Shown here: in pieces, positions 12,040 to 23,421 of the stretch | How positions within the stretch are numbered: position 1 is the first letter of the stretch | Layout of the letters: each line of letters begins with the position of its first letter | Origin: Arcuatula senhousia | Lineage: Eukaryota; Mollusca; Bivalvia; Mytilida; Mytilidae | Direction: 5' to 3' | Length of the DNA: 64,000 nucleotides | NCBI GenBank assembly: GCA_963971305.1 | Contig: OZ020307.1 | Location: 64,601,702 to 64,665,701 of the forward strand | The notes under the pieces: model-generated | Seen by the model: only the letters and a program-made list of their open reading frames with translations | What the model was told of the DNA's origin: nothing | The model's database searches: none | Position numbers and translations under genes: made by a program

Positions 12040-12330
12040 GTTATAGTGAATTAAAGTCTGTCGGTAATCAAACGAATGATAATGGTTTGAAATAAAATTG
12101 TAAAACTATGTAACAAAGTGTCATAAATTGTTTCCGTTCCTAAAAACGCAAGAATATATAGTAATAGGGCCTATTATACAATTGATAATCCATATGTTGG
12201 TCACTAACTCGCTAAAAATAGATTGCAGTTACTATACATATATAGTAGCAATAGAATGATAATAAAAAAGTAATAACCTCTTTATCAGTTCATATTCTAC
12301 TGAAAACTTGTGATTAGAAATGGTAAAATC
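12040..12330. repeat. Diverged paralogue of gene intron 2, distal part
   Basis: GAATCTGTTATAGTGAAT, GGTAATCAAACGAATGATAA and GGTCACTAACTCGCTAAAAA match 25240-25410, 44510-44690 and 53440-53620, which lie just before exon 2 in the intact copies. Exon 2 itself is not found here; the next recognisable unit sequence is at 13370. Confidence 0.65.
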
Positions 12331-12395
12331 AATAATTCAATTATAAATTGATTAAATAATATTAAGATATAGACGTGAAAATAACAATGCGTAGA

Positions 12396-13036
12396 TTCAA
12401 AGATAGGTTAGTTAGTTAGTTAGTTAGTTAGTTATTGCTTTACTCCCAAGCAGCACGATTTCGGCTATATCCGGGAGATGAACATGAAAGTGGTGATACA
12501 ATGAACATGAAATGATGATAAAGTGGAGGAAATGGGGACACAAGGCCAAGCGGGAAGGAGTGTTTTGACTGCCACTGGAAAAGGAGTGATGGGTAGGGAC
12601 GGGAAATTTAGCCTCCTGCATGTGGATCCTACGGGTCCTACTCTTGCCGAGACCTGCAGCAGGGTTCTTTAACGTGCAAGAAACGTGACATTTTTCCCAA
12701 CACGGTGCACCACTATGGTTTGCGGTCAGGTTTTCCGCATTATCGCCTGACGACCCCGCATTTCTCGATGTCAGGGCTGCCCCATTTAACCACCTGGGGC
12801 ACACATCCCAGTCGCTTTGTGGGCAAAGCGGCCTGACCCGATGTCAGGTTTCTGAGCGCTCTTTAGTGGACTTTTACCGACAAGCTTAGCGCTGCTGCGG
12901 GCCTATTCGCCACCCGGAACCCGCACGGGTGACCCGACGTCAGAATCCCAAGACCCTTAGTCGCCTCTTACGACAAGCTAGGCTCTGCTGCAGGCCTATT
13001 CGCCACCCGGGCCCCGCACGGGATTTCAAAGATAGG
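12396..13036 (-). mobile_element. SINE-like retroposon 1 with 12-bp target duplication
   Basis: The 617-bp body (12408-13024) is flanked by TTCAAAGATAGG at 12396-12407 and 13025-13036. A (TTAG)n run at the left end is the 3' tail of a minus-oriented retroposon, (CTAA)n. The 5' head, minus strand TCCCGTGCGGGGCCCGGGTG then GGCGAATAGGCC, is present twice in tandem (about 12873-12951 and 12955-13023), unlike the single head of the copy at 15056. No RT is encoded, so it must have been moved by a LINE. The head has no A/B boxes that I can recognise. Confidence 0.88.
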
Positions 13037-13122
13037 AACTGCTAGTACGTCATGATTCTTTTATACAATTCTATGCAGTGGATGTCTTTAATATAAAGAA
13101 TATTACTTACTGGATAATTAAA

Positions 13123-13312
13123 GGCACCACTGGGGCATTCGAGTGTCAAAAGTCAGAAAGGGCAACGACAAACCCGGTAAACATGACCAGGAACAGCACG
13201 AGAAACCACAAAGCACACAAAATAAACCGAACAAAATCAACAACGCGAACTCAAGTCGTAAGCCAATCTCCAATTCAGTGTGTCAAATCCGGTAAAGGAA
13301 GAGGTTTGAAAA
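13123..13312 (-). mobile_element. PLE 3'-tail fragment
   Basis: GGCATTCGAGTGTCAAAAGT, AAAGGGCAACGACAAACCCG, AACGCGAACTCAAGTCGTAA and GTGTCAAATCCGGTAAAGGA match the PLE 3' tail (compare 35490-35720). Confidence 0.75.
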
Positions 13313-13369
13313 AGATGCTCGGAAATATACACCTGAAACACTTAGATGACACAACTTAGATGACACATT

Positions 13370-13580
13370 CATTAGATTACATGTATTAACTTGAGTTCGT
13401 CTTCCTGACTGTAGTGTACACATAGTTGTTTTATATGTAGATTTTTATGTAACCTGGGAACCTTGGCAAAGATCTTCAATACTTCATATAATAGATAAAA
13501 TTTTAATGTCCTAATTTATATTTTAACTTTCTGCATATTTCGAACGTTTCTTTGAATATAATATGATATCAAAAATCTGT
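13370..13580. repeat. Diverged paralogue of intron 1 sequence
   Basis: AACTTGAGTTCGTCTTCCTG, TATATGTAGATTTTTATGTA and TTAACTTTCTGCATATTTC correspond to 26405-26580, 45710-46110 and 54650-54790 in units A to C, continuing the unit-0 order. Confidence 0.65.
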
Positions 13581-13635
13581 TTTATTTTTCGTTCTTTCAA
13601 TAAGCAACGAATCCTTGATAATTTATTTGCCAAAC

Positions 13636-14498
13636 ATTACCTGTGCACCTTCGATTGCTGATTTGATTCTTCATTCATATGAAGTGGACTTCTTATAATC
13701 TGCTCATCAAAAAAAGATCGTAGACTGGCTTTCTCTTTTAACCTCACTTTTCGTTATATTGATGATGTCCTTTCAATGAAAAACAATTCTCGATTTGGTA
13801 ACTTTCTACATCTCATATATCCTCAGGAACTTGAGATAAAGAACATAACGGATTCTAGGAAGTCTATTTCATATTTAGATCTTCATCTCGAACTTGACTG
13901 TCAATGAAACTTTTAACAAAGCTCTATGACAAGCGTGATGACTTCAACTTTCCAACTGTCAAGTTTCCCTTTTTGTGTAGCAACATAACGTCCGCTCCAG
14001 AAAATGGAGTTTGCGTATCACAATTGATTCGTTACTCCAGAGCTTGCGGGAGCTTCATCGATTTCCTTAGCAGAGGTTCACGTTTTACACAGAAATTTCT
14101 TACACAGGGGGTACGTTGCTCTTCGGTTGCTGTCTCATTCAAGAAATTTTGCGGTAGGCACCATACACTCGTAGACAAGTATGGGATTTCTATCACTCAG
14201 CTGAGTGCAGATGTTGGTTTGTCATACGGTTTTGTTTTGTCTTCCTTTACCAGATTTGACACTCTGATTTGGAAATTGGCATCGCGACGGGTGTGCTATA
14301 CATGTAGCAGACAGGAACCGCTTACTCTTCTGGATCACCTGAGTTCACTCTCATTACGACTAGAGTTCCCGTTGTTAATTGTTATTCAGTAGTTTTTGTG
14401 TTTCCATGTTTCTTATGTTGTCTGTTTTTTCGTCCCGTTCTTGTTTGTGTTTACTGGTTTTGTCTCTTCCCTTTCGGACTTTGACACCTCTGCTTCTC
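13636..14498 (+). pseudogene. PLE fragment: C-terminal RT plus 3' tail
   Basis: The plus-strand reading gives LHSYEVDF, LTFRYIDDVLSMK, FGNFLHLIYPQELEI and YLDLHLELDCQ then a stop, followed in another frame from 13904 by KLYDKRDDFNFPTVKFPFLC, SAPENGVCVSQLIRYSRACG and KYGISITQLS. The YIDD box survives, but stops and frameshifts show it is dead. It ends at CTCTGCTTCT, the conserved PLE 3' terminus in plus orientation. Confidence 0.82.
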
Positions 14499-15040
14499 TG
14501 GGTCTATAACTGTAAGGTCAAAGTCAAGGCCGCTTAGGATATCGACCAGGATGTCAAGCTAGTTTTTTATGTTGTGTTTTTCTCCCAGCTTTTATTTCTT
14601 TTTCTTCTTTTCTTGGCTTTATCCAAATGTCTCCATTAGAAATCATTTGCTTATGTGACCTTTCTGAAAATTAAAGTTACCTTTTACTGGATATGTATTG
14701 AACAATTTCGTAATTGTCAAGTTGGGATTTTACGTAAAAATCTAAGACAATGTGGAGGAAAGTCTGTCACAGCATGATCCATTAAAAGACTACGTCATAT
14801 TACAGAATTCTGTTATTTTTTTAAAGAATTCAAAGATGCTTGCTAAAATCCCGGCTTTATACAAAATTTCAATGGATGTAATTCTTTTATTCATTAGTGT
14901 TTTTATCTAATTTTTAAGTTAAATAAAAGCCATTGTCCCCTTTTTCGATCTTTATTTACAATACTTTAAATATCTTAAAAGAATACCAATCTCACCAAGG
15001 CATCTTATTTATGATATCTAGAAGACGCAATAGAAAAACG
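14499..15040. repeat. Unit 0 sequence with an exon 1 relic
   Basis: GACAAGGCCGCT-like sequence (AAGGCCGCTTAGGATATCGA), CTTTATCC, CTAAGACAATGTGGAGG and TGATCCATTAAAAGACTACG follow the same order as 26680-27540 in unit A. The family 3 tandem-repeat element that sits here in units A, B and C is absent, so this is an empty site. Near 14985 the minus strand keeps a donor-like CTTG-GTGAGA after a stop-containing relic of exon 1. Confidence 0.6.
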
Positions 15041-15042
15041 AA

Positions 15043-15585
15043 TATTTCTAATAAATTAGTTAGTTAGTTAGTTAGTTATTGCTTTACTCCCAAGCAGCAC
15101 GATATCGGCTACTATATCCGGGAGATGAACATGAAAATGGTGATACAATGAACATGAAATGATGATGAAGTGGAAGAAATGGGGACACAAGGCCAATCGG
15201 GTAGGATAGTTTTGACTCCCACTGGAAAAAGGAGTGATGGGTAGGGACGGGAAATTTTGCCTCCTGCATGGGGATCCTACGGGTCCTACTCTTACCGAGA
15301 CCTGCAGCAGGGTTCTTTAACGTGCGAGGAACGTGACATTTTTCCCAACACGGTGCACCACTATGGTTTGCGGTCAGGTTTTCCGCCTGACGACCCCGCA
15401 TTTCTCGATGTCAGGGCTGCCCCATTCAACCACCTGGGGCACACATCCCAGTCGCTTTGTGAGCAAAGCGGCCTGACCCCGATGTCAGGTTTCTGAGCGC
15501 TCTTTAATGGACTTTTACCGACAAGCTAAGCGCTGCTGCGGGCCTATTCGCCTCCCGGGCCCCGCACGGGACTATTTCTAATAAA
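15043..15585 (-). mobile_element. SINE-like retroposon 2 with 13-bp target duplication
   Basis: The 517-bp body (15056-15572) is flanked by TATTTCTAATAAA at 15043-15055 and 15573-15585. It is closely similar to retroposon 1, with the same (TTAG)n end, but has one 5' head and lacks ATTA in GTTTTCCGC. The clear target duplications at both copies show that this family moved recently enough for the flanks to survive. Confidence 0.9.
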
Positions 15586-15798
15586 AGTGCACACTATAAT
15601 AAAAGAGTTATACTAATAAAATGGAAGAACAAGCCATGAAACCTAAATTCCTTAATTATTGGGTGTTTTAACTTCATTTTCTGTAAATGATTTCACACAC
15701 TATCTTAAATCCCAGTGTTCAATTAACATTAAGTAAAATAAACCCTGCCCCTATGATTGGGAAAAAGAACTTCATGATTTCTCATTTAACTTGAATAG

Positions 15799-16110
15799 CG
15801 TGAGTGAGTTAATGTTATACGCCCGTGCAATGCTACATAGGTTATTTACAGGCGATGAACATGAAAAGGGTGATAAAATGAACAGGAAATGATGATGATT
15901 AGTGAAATATGGGGGTGGGGTGGGAAACAAAGGACCGGTAAATTTTGAAGAACCGCAGGAAAAGGGGAGAGGTGGTCACGCAATACTAGGCGGTCCACAA
16001 ATGGGTCTTTTATGTACATGAAGCGTTGGCCCACTATAGTCGGCGGTCAGGGTTTCCGTATTATAGACCTGATAACCCCCGCGGACGAGGGCCACGCTAT
16101 TCATCCACCA
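15799..16110 (-). mobile_element. Related degenerate SINE
   Basis: GTGAGTGAGTTAATG, then TACGCCCGTGCAATGCTACA, GATGAACATGAAAAGGGTGA, CCCACTATAGTCGGCGGTCA and TATTATAGACCTGATAACCC resemble retroposons 1 and 2 but with a (CTCA)n 3' tail on the minus strand. No target duplication was found. Confidence 0.65.
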
Positions 16111-16559
16111 ACTTGAATAGCTTAGCTATTACTTAAATTTTGTATGAATACTTTAAAAGGACATTAAAATAAAATAAATTGAAATAAAATATGGGCAGGA
16201 TTCAATTTTTGAATGAAACATTGATGGTTAATTTGATAATAAAAGAACAGGCTTCAGTTTAAAAAAAAATGACAGAACGAAAAAAATATCCGTAGACCCA
16301 CCCAATTACATTCAAATAGTTGCTCCCTTATATAGCATATTTTGTGAATTGAGCATGTCACAAAAAAGATTGTTAAGTAACGAAACCAATGGGTCTAAAA
16401 CATGTTAAGCTTAGATTTCATCTTTATAAAGGAATTCAAAGACAAAAGATGTATATTTAAACGAAAAACTAAGTGCGCACAGATGTGAGATGAAAGAGGG
16501 AGTCGGTCATTCCAACGGTGCCCTGGAGAGCGGAAATCGAAGGCCATTTCCCTTTGCTT

Positions 16560-16955
16560 CAACATTTAACCTTTTCATTAGCACGGAGATATTTTTCTTT
16601 TAGTTTAAACATATTTATTTATCCTGGATTGGGAAACAAGCTTAATGCTTATGTAAATCCCTCTCCAGCTAGCAGTTTGCGAATGTGGCCTTTGCAGCGG
16701 CCCACATTGAGCCTACTCTTATCGAACTCTACAAAGGGGTCTTTAACGTGCATGGGGTATTGCTCTCCACATACACAGGACAACCTTTTTTCGTCCCTTC
16801 CGAAGGACAAGCATCGTTCCTTGAGACCATCCTCGCAAATGGTGTCAAGAGAGAGTCGGAAAATTGGTTCATGAAATTTTCACCCCGGACGAGGATCGAA
16901 CCCCGAACCTTGGTGTTAGCAGCCCGACACGTTAACCACTACACTTTTGATTTTA
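16560..16955 (-). mobile_element. tRNA-derived SINE
   Basis: The minus strand begins with a tRNA-like head: an A box-like TAGTGGTTAACG (near 16930-16941) and a B box GGGTTCGATCC (16893-16903), spaced as in tRNA genes, which is the internal RNA polymerase III promoter. The body includes GTTTAAACTAAAAG at its 3' side. It is not a functional tRNA: no cloverleaf beyond the two boxes is evident and the sequence continues for 300 bp. Target duplication not resolved. A fragment of the same family lies at 11870-11995. Confidence 0.8.
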
Positions 16956-17259
16956 AATCGTTAAAAGTGACATACTTTTCCACAATCGACACGAATTAAG
17001 TAGGTTTTCAGTGTGCAAAACTCAGACAAATGTCATTCAGAAGGCGTCAAAGGCGTTTACGCTGATAAAAGTCATGATGAATATGCGTGAACAAATTATA
17101 TTCAATAATATCTTCATTAATAACCATGTGTGTTCTTTATCCATTAGTATTATTATATATCCCTTTTTGACTCGTCGCCTTGCATTAGTTCTCCTTTGTT
17201 TCTCTGGTTTTTCTGAAAGGTTATCTTATATAATGAACATTCATTGAACAATTCTTTCA

Positions 17260-17580
17260 TAATCCAATCTAAATATCAACGTGATGTTTGACGTAAAATC
17301 TAAGACAATGTGGAGGAAATTCTTTCTCAACATTCTCCATTAAAAGCCTAAACTACGTCATATTGAAGAGACAACATGCCTACACTATGTTATTTTTTTA
17401 AGAAAAAAATTTCTTTGTTCAATCCCCGTTTTCACATAAAACAAGCCGTGAATGTAATATATTCACTGACAGTCCTTAATAATATGTCTTATTTTAGTAA
17501 AATAAACCATTTCCAAAACCATCGCCCCCATTAGCTCTATATGAAACTTGAAACATTTCATATGCATTTAAAATATTTAT
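17260..17580. repeat. Second partial copy of unit 0 sequence
   Basis: AATATCAACGTGATG, CTAAGACAATGTGGAGGAAA, TCCATTAAAAGCCT and ACCATCGCCCCCATTAG repeat the order seen at 14690-14950 and at 27450-27720 in unit A. Unit 0 therefore holds two tandem versions of the region around exon 1. Confidence 0.65.
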
Positions 17581-17597
17581 ATGTACACCTCTCACCA

Positions 17598-17655
17598 GTG
17601 AATCTAATGTAAGAAATCTTAGAGAAGCTTACATATAAAGACATCAAACCCTATA
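17598..17655 (-). pseudogene. Exon 1 relic of the secreted coiled-coil gene family
   Basis: The minus strand reads MSLYVSFSKISYIRFT followed by G and a GTGAGA donor, aligning with FSEISRIKCT-G-GTAAGA of copy A exon 1. The hydrophobic run of the signal peptide is largely lost. It is weakly similar but at the expected place, 80 bp after the shared CATCGCCCCCAT. Confidence 0.55.
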
Positions 17656-17679
17656 ACCGGACAAAATATATTATATTTA

Positions 17680-18186
17680 CTGTAAATGCTTTAACAAAAC
17701 GCCAACTTTACGAAAATCTTGGTCAGTTTTGTTCGTCTCTCGTGAACTTCTCTGGGTGATGCTTCAAGGTATTAAAACCAGCATCATCGATAAAAGAACG
17801 CATAATGGAGCGACCATTTGAGTTTTATGGGGCGGGGACTATGGTGAGATTTGAAATAAAAAGGCGGGATGCCAAAAATTAGAAAATAATAAGACAGGAT
17901 AGTACTTTGAAATAAAAAAAAGCATGATGCAGTTTTTTTTTGTATTTTTTTTTAAATTATGGTAGCTTTAGAAATAACAAAACTGTGTCTAACTCGTTTT
18001 TTGTCGTTTGTAGTAAGTGTTCAATTGTACGACTATTGAGCTAAATAAATATAATTCCATGTTTAAGTATGATTTCAGCATAAAATTTTACAATGAATTT
18101 AATTTTAACTGGTAAAAATTCTTGACAATTACTTTGATGATTATTTGCCAATATTGGTATATGTAAAAGAGTAGCTCTCTTCTTAA
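17680..18186. other. Non-coding spacer
   Basis: AT-rich with A and T homopolymers near 17920-17960. No gene or recognised repeat. Confidence 0.35.
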
Positions 18187-18905
18187 ATGCACCAATGGGG
18201 CATTCAATTGTCAGAATATAGACGATATTGAGATTTGGAATAAGTGTACGCGACACAACAAACATGAACAAACAGCAATTCAAAAAATCACAACGGAAAA
18301 CAGCAAGCAGTCTTCAACATGACCATAGGTCACTGCTTACCGTCTTGCATTGGCCCAAGACTTATAATACAATACAAAAGTATCAAAACCAATCCCCAAA
18401 TCATCAACGAAAGACCCAATTCTTGACATAAAACAGTTAACATAGAATGACAAGGACAAACAAAGGCTTTAGCAAAGTTTCCTGGCTTAGGACAGGCACA
18501 TATAAAATGTGGCGGGGTTAAACTAGTTTTTTGGATCCAACCTTCCCCCTATTGATAAGCTTGCACAAAGCTACATATAAAACACACTGTAAAACTCAAT
18601 CGACAAAAGTTCAATTCAACAAGAGAGAACCTAAGACAAAATACTGTACGAAAACAACAAGACAAGGATGAACTCTCTTGAGAACACTCGAAGTTACTGA
18701 CAACTAGCTAAGAAACATTTATCGATTGATGTAAAAGAATCAAATACATCAGTTCTAAATCAAACACCCCACGAAGTCTGAAAGGGCAACGACAAAACCG
18801 GCAAACGCAAACAAAATGAACACCAAGAAACACAAACACAAAATCCACCGAACGGAAATCAACAACACAAACTCAAGTCGTGACAAGAGCGAATTCAGGT
18901 GTTCT
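18187..18905 (-). mobile_element. PLE 3'-tail split by a 560-bp repeat
   Basis: The tail begins at 18187 (GCACCAATGGGGCATTCAAT) and resumes at 18774 (AGTCTGAAAGGGCAACGAC), ending near 18905. In uninterrupted tails these two strings are adjacent (compare 35480-35530). The intervening 18214-18773 is the dispersed repeat also seen at 5849-6398. Confidence 0.8.
18214..18773 (-). repeat. Dispersed 550-bp repeat, copy 2, nested in a PLE tail
   Basis: Nearly identical to 5849-6398. The insertion point is within the PLE tail, between TTGTCA and AGTCTG, which gives the order of events: PLE tail first, repeat later. No obvious target duplication or terminal inverted repeat. Confidence 0.82.
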
Positions 18906-19860
18906 AAGGGATTGCAACAGAACCGAGAGCAAGAGAGGCGGAAACTGAAGAACTGTCTCAGAGAAGACAAAAAGAAATTGGAAGCCCTCCTCTGATCGTT
19001 TCCTTGTAACACTTAAAGTGGATAGGTCACTATAGATTATTATAAAATGGTTTTCCATATCTGGTTCGTTATCATTCTGAGACTTCCATATGAGGACGAG
19101 GCGTCAGCCCATACCATAATATGAATCGACGAAAAATATTGGACCTGTTATGGAAAACCCTGTCATAATCGCTTTATCACATCATTTTCTACATAAAACC
19201 TTAAAATGCTATAGAAAAGCTTCACTAGTCTTTAAACACTACATATTCACTTTTCTCATATAAGTATTATTGTGTGTTTGTCATTATGAATTATAAACTT
19301 GACATCCTTTCAAGTTTGTTTAAAGGGTGGAGTTAATGACGTCACGAGAGCATGCAATGCGTTAATAAAGCCATATCGAGCACTCTTGCAAGTTTGCGAA
19401 TTATTGCTATAGCATAGCAGGTCTGTGGACAAAATATGACTTGGACACTTCCGGCTGTTCTATATGAGCACATTTTCACATATAAACGCTAAATACGTGA
19501 CAACCCTTTCTTTGAGCACAAATTTTTTTTTCTTTTATTTAAATTTGTAAAACGTGACATGTGTTTCAACAACTCCTACAGCTTTCAAAAACAAGCACGT
19601 GACCAGAACCGTCATTTTCTTGGTACATAGACAAGAACTAGTACAATTTCAACGTCCTGTGGAAGTAGATATAAACACATTTTCAAAATTTATAATGGTT
19701 CACAGAAATTCATGGAATCTATATTCGATGACATCTAAAGCATGTGGCTGAAAACCATTTGCACAAAAGGTACGTCATCTGGATGCAATGATAAAAAATG
19801 TCATTTTGTTTTGAGGTGTTGTTATAGTCTCGAGCCAAAACTCATACTCCCAAGGTAGTG
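18906..19860. other. Non-coding spacer
   Basis: I see no supportable gene or repeat. Short chance ORFs only. Confidence 0.35.
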
Positions 19861-20048
19861 AAAGAAGCAAAGGTGTACCAAAGGGTTAATCAGTATCATA
19901 AAACCGTAAAGACAAAGACAAAACCGGCAGACAAAAAATCATCACAACAAAACAAACCACATAACAACATAAAACACACACATAACAACAAAACCGCATT
20001 CAGCAACGCGAACTCAAGTCGAAACGAGAGTGAACTCAGGTGCTCCGG
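19861..20048 (-). mobile_element. PLE 3'-tail fragment
   Basis: Nearly identical to 192-380 (terminus AAGAAGCAAAGGTGTACC, then ACCGTAAAGACAAAGAC and AAACCGGCAGACAAAAAATC). It is truncated at GGTGCTCCGG. AGTGA occurs just outside both ends, a possible short target duplication. Confidence 0.82.
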
Positions 20049-20589
20049 AGTGAGTCTGGGGGGAACACCTACTGATTTCTAGTAACGGCTTGGTGGCGGT
20101 CGTTTTACCCTTTAACCTTTACCACATGTATATATGACGTGTTTAGCATATAAGATTCATTTCAATCAAAATTGAACCTTGAAAACTCCACGTTTCATGG
20201 GTCATCCTTGGTTTTTAATATACTAGTTCTGTAAAATCAAGAATCGGATAGGTCGAACATGCATGGTTCTGTAATCGGGAATGTTCATATTTTTTACTCC
20301 AATAAACATTATCAATTTCAAAAACCAGGTAAACGCCCAAGAAAACAATTGAACAAGAAAACGATATTTTTAAATTTAGTTGTTTACAAAACCATTCTGT
20401 GTCCAGAAGCGTCAAGTTGGTTACTTATTCCTCGTTCCTTATTCCTTATTTAGATAAGAAATAAGTAACTGGTTTAAAAAAATGAAATATTGCCTGTTTA
20501 TATATGTAACACCACTTTGGTGCCTAAGATGGTAAAATTAAACAATAAAACTAGAATTAAGGTGACTGTGAATGTGTGTGTAACGCCAT

Positions 20590-21015
20590 GACCACACTTT
20601 ACAGTTTATATGAGGGTTATAAAAATGAAAAGGGTGACAAAATAAACATCGATGTGTCGGGTGGGCAACAAAGAAAAACACAAAAAAACTTCGATCACCA
20701 TTGGAATGGAAATTGTGTGTATAGACTGAAAATTGTACCTTAGGGTGCACTAATTGATGGCTAACTAAGAGATATTTTACGTGCATGAAGCGTTGCACAC
20801 ACGTTGCCCACTATGGTCAGCGGTAAGGTTTTCCGTATTATAAATCTGACTACCCCATAGACGAGTTCCACCTTTTTCAGTCACTATAGGTAAAGACACC
20901 TTTTTCACTCTTTGGGCTAAGCACTAACACGACCTCAGTATCTCACTACCTTTAGTCGCTCTAAGCTACATGCTAGGCTTTGTTACATGTCTTTTCGCCA
21001 ATCGGAGCCTACAGA
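20590..21015 (-). mobile_element. Degenerate SINE related to retroposons 1 and 2
   Basis: AAAATGAAAAGGGTGACAAA, TTGCCCACTATGGTCAGCGG, GGTTTTCCGTATTATAAATC and TTTAGTCGCTCTAAGC, CATGCTAGGCTTTGTTAC follow the order of retroposon 1. No intact tail or target duplication. Confidence 0.6.
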
Positions 21016-22291
21016 GGACGTTAACTGTATTTTGAGAATGCTTTTATATTGCAGGAATTATTTGTCATTTAGCAGCATCTGAACAAAAGGCACTTGTTAA
21101 GAGAAAAAAAGCATTAAGAAAATGGCAGATGTAGATATTTCCCTCCGATGTCATTTGATAATATTGAAACTGGTTATTGTAATCGTATAATTAATAGCGA
21201 ATTCTTCCCACGCATGTATCTTTCTCTTAGGCTAAACAGGATATAATTGAATTGCATAACTCTAAATACAGTGTTCTGTATAAGGATGTAAAAGTAATTA
21301 TACAGCATTCAGATTTTATTAATGCATCGTTTCAAATAAATAGAATAGTTTCAAATGCCAATTATTGTGTCAAATTAACACGTTTTGGTTGTCTTATAGA
21401 ATGTACTTATCTATCGTAAATTGGTACAAAACTAAAGCAGAAACCCAAATCTAAAACTGTAGTATTAAAGGGGTCATTGAACCAAGTTGTTCCATACCTT
21501 AATCCCTTAAAACCAATTACGGATACTGCACCAAAATCACATACGGCAAACTTGTAACAAGACAACAAATAATTGACAGAACACAAGTAGCAGCTTTATT
21601 GCATCTGATTTAGTATCCCATTGTTCCAACAGAACTACATACCGGCGAAATTGAAGAAGGCTATGGTCCTGACTTGTTTCAGACATATCAAAAGAAAAGG
21701 TGGTTTAAACTAGGTTTTATGGCGAAAACACCCTCTTACCATTGCGATTTTAGGACTGGTAGTAACACAAAACTCAAAATAACGGTATTGGGGTTATTAT
21801 ATCAGTAGCCAAACATTATTTTCAACACTTACGAATCATTTCGTCTGCCATCTCTAATTAATGGCATTGGAAAAACAATTTTAAGAGACCGCGTGCGATG
21901 TATGTTCTTTAATATAACCTTGGTCTTAAAGCTGATCACATCTCGAAGAAACGGTATGTGATAAAAAGAACAGAAATTTTGTACAAGACCTGCGATTTAG
22001 AATAGGCTGTGAAATAAAAATACCATATACAATAAGTAGGTATGTTTCTTTCAAGTTAGACAATTTTCAAAATTGAATTTAAGTCGTTTCATTTATCGGA
22101 CAGTTTTGAATTTGGACCACACGAGTTAAATTCGAGATGCAAATCCAAAATGACATTAAGCAGTAGGCTTGTAAATTTCTTTAAAGTTTGATTTTGGAGA
22201 ATAAATTGTCAAACGATGCGCTGTTGACAGAGAGGACTTAATTAACATATCTGAAAGTGATATTAAAAGACTTTGATTCTTTTATTTTCTT

Positions 22292-22456
22292 GTTATTTAC
22301 ACAGGCGTTTGGGTCCAGGATTTTATTTTATTATAAATAACGTGTATATAAAAATTTTCATCTCGTCTATATACTATTTCCACAAGGCAAAAATTTGTAT
22401 ACACACATTATTTATAATAAAATAAAATCCTGGACCCAAACGCCTGTAGTTATTTA
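22292..22456. mobile_element. 149-bp MITE with 8-bp target duplication
   Basis: The element (22300-22448) is almost all inverted repeat: ACAGGCGTTTGGGTCCAGGA then TTTTATTTTATTATAAATAA on the left and its complement on the right. GTTATTTA flanks both ends (22292-22299, 22449-22456). Unit C keeps the empty site, a single GTTATTTA at 50541-50548. An 8-bp duplication suggests hAT-type mobilisation. There is no ORF. Confidence 0.92.
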
Positions 22457-23218
22457 TTGAATTCTGTCTCGTAAGAGTATAAAAACAAGTTGGCAAGGGT
22501 ATGAGCACAGTTTGTACCCCTTGGAATGGCAACCACCTCAAAATGTGACAAATGTTTTGTCAATAAGAAAACAAAACATGCTACAAAACTTGTTTTATCT
22601 TTTTAAAATGTTTGGGGGGAAATCTAAAATCATAGCTTTAACAAAAGTACAAGAATTGAAAAAAAGGCCTTTTGGATAAGTTTTGTCAGACAACTTTTTT
22701 ATTTCTCGTGTGGTTTACAAAATGGAAAAATCGAACGTTTTCAAAGAATGAACCTCAGAAAATAATCGGGATTTTAACTTTTCGAACAATGCTTTTGATT
22801 TTTTTACAAGTAATCATGGGGGTTAAACGGGCGAAAGAAATACAAATAATAAAATATAACATATACATATTTATATTTTACCACATCACTCCAATGAAAT
22901 ACAGCGGGTAATAAAATTAATTTTTTTAACAATGGAACAAACTTGATATAACAAAAAAAATATGGAGATATGTGCCCATGGGCTATGCATTCCCGAAACA
23001 TAATGTAGGAACCGACAGGTCTGAAAATTGCATAGGACGAACAGTTTGTCATGCTTAAGAATCGTGATAAATTTCAATGTTTTCTCCTGTATGGCTGCTG
23101 AGGACATGGCATCCCGGGGCATATAAATATTTATAATACTTCCCTTCATGTGGCGAGTAATAAAACCTACTGAGTAAGACAATGAACTATGCAGATCACA
23201 TCATTACACTGTTACTTG

Positions 23219-23421
23219 CTATAACAACTTATCATGGATAACTTTCTTTGTCATTAGTTTCATCATCCTGTATCGTGTGATGGGTGAGAATTGTTTAGAT
23301 GAGTTATAGTTCCTTTCTAACTGTAATATACAGTCCCTAACTATGGCACAATCACGTTTCAAATCCCTTATTTGGCTCCGCAATTCTTTGTTTTCTTCTG
23401 TCAACTCTTCTTTTGTCATCA
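23219..23421 (-). CDS. Copy A exon 3 (last coding exon)
   Basis: Begins after TTTTCAG with TG completing a Val codon, then MTKEELTEENKELRSQIRDL and so on to the TAG stop at 23219-23221. Sixty-six residues after Val are identical in copies A, B and C. It is predicted helical, with leucine/isoleucine spacing compatible with a coiled coil. Confidence 0.82.

Noticed and set aside
12424..12804. 126-codon ORF and similar 105-codon ORF at 15084-15401
   Set aside because: Both lie inside the SINE-like retroposons. They are frames through GC-richer repeat sequence, not genes.
16890..16945. Possible tRNA gene from the A and B box sequences
   Set aside because: Continuous with a 400-bp SINE body and lacking a full cloverleaf and discriminator end, so it is a SINE head rather than a tRNA gene.
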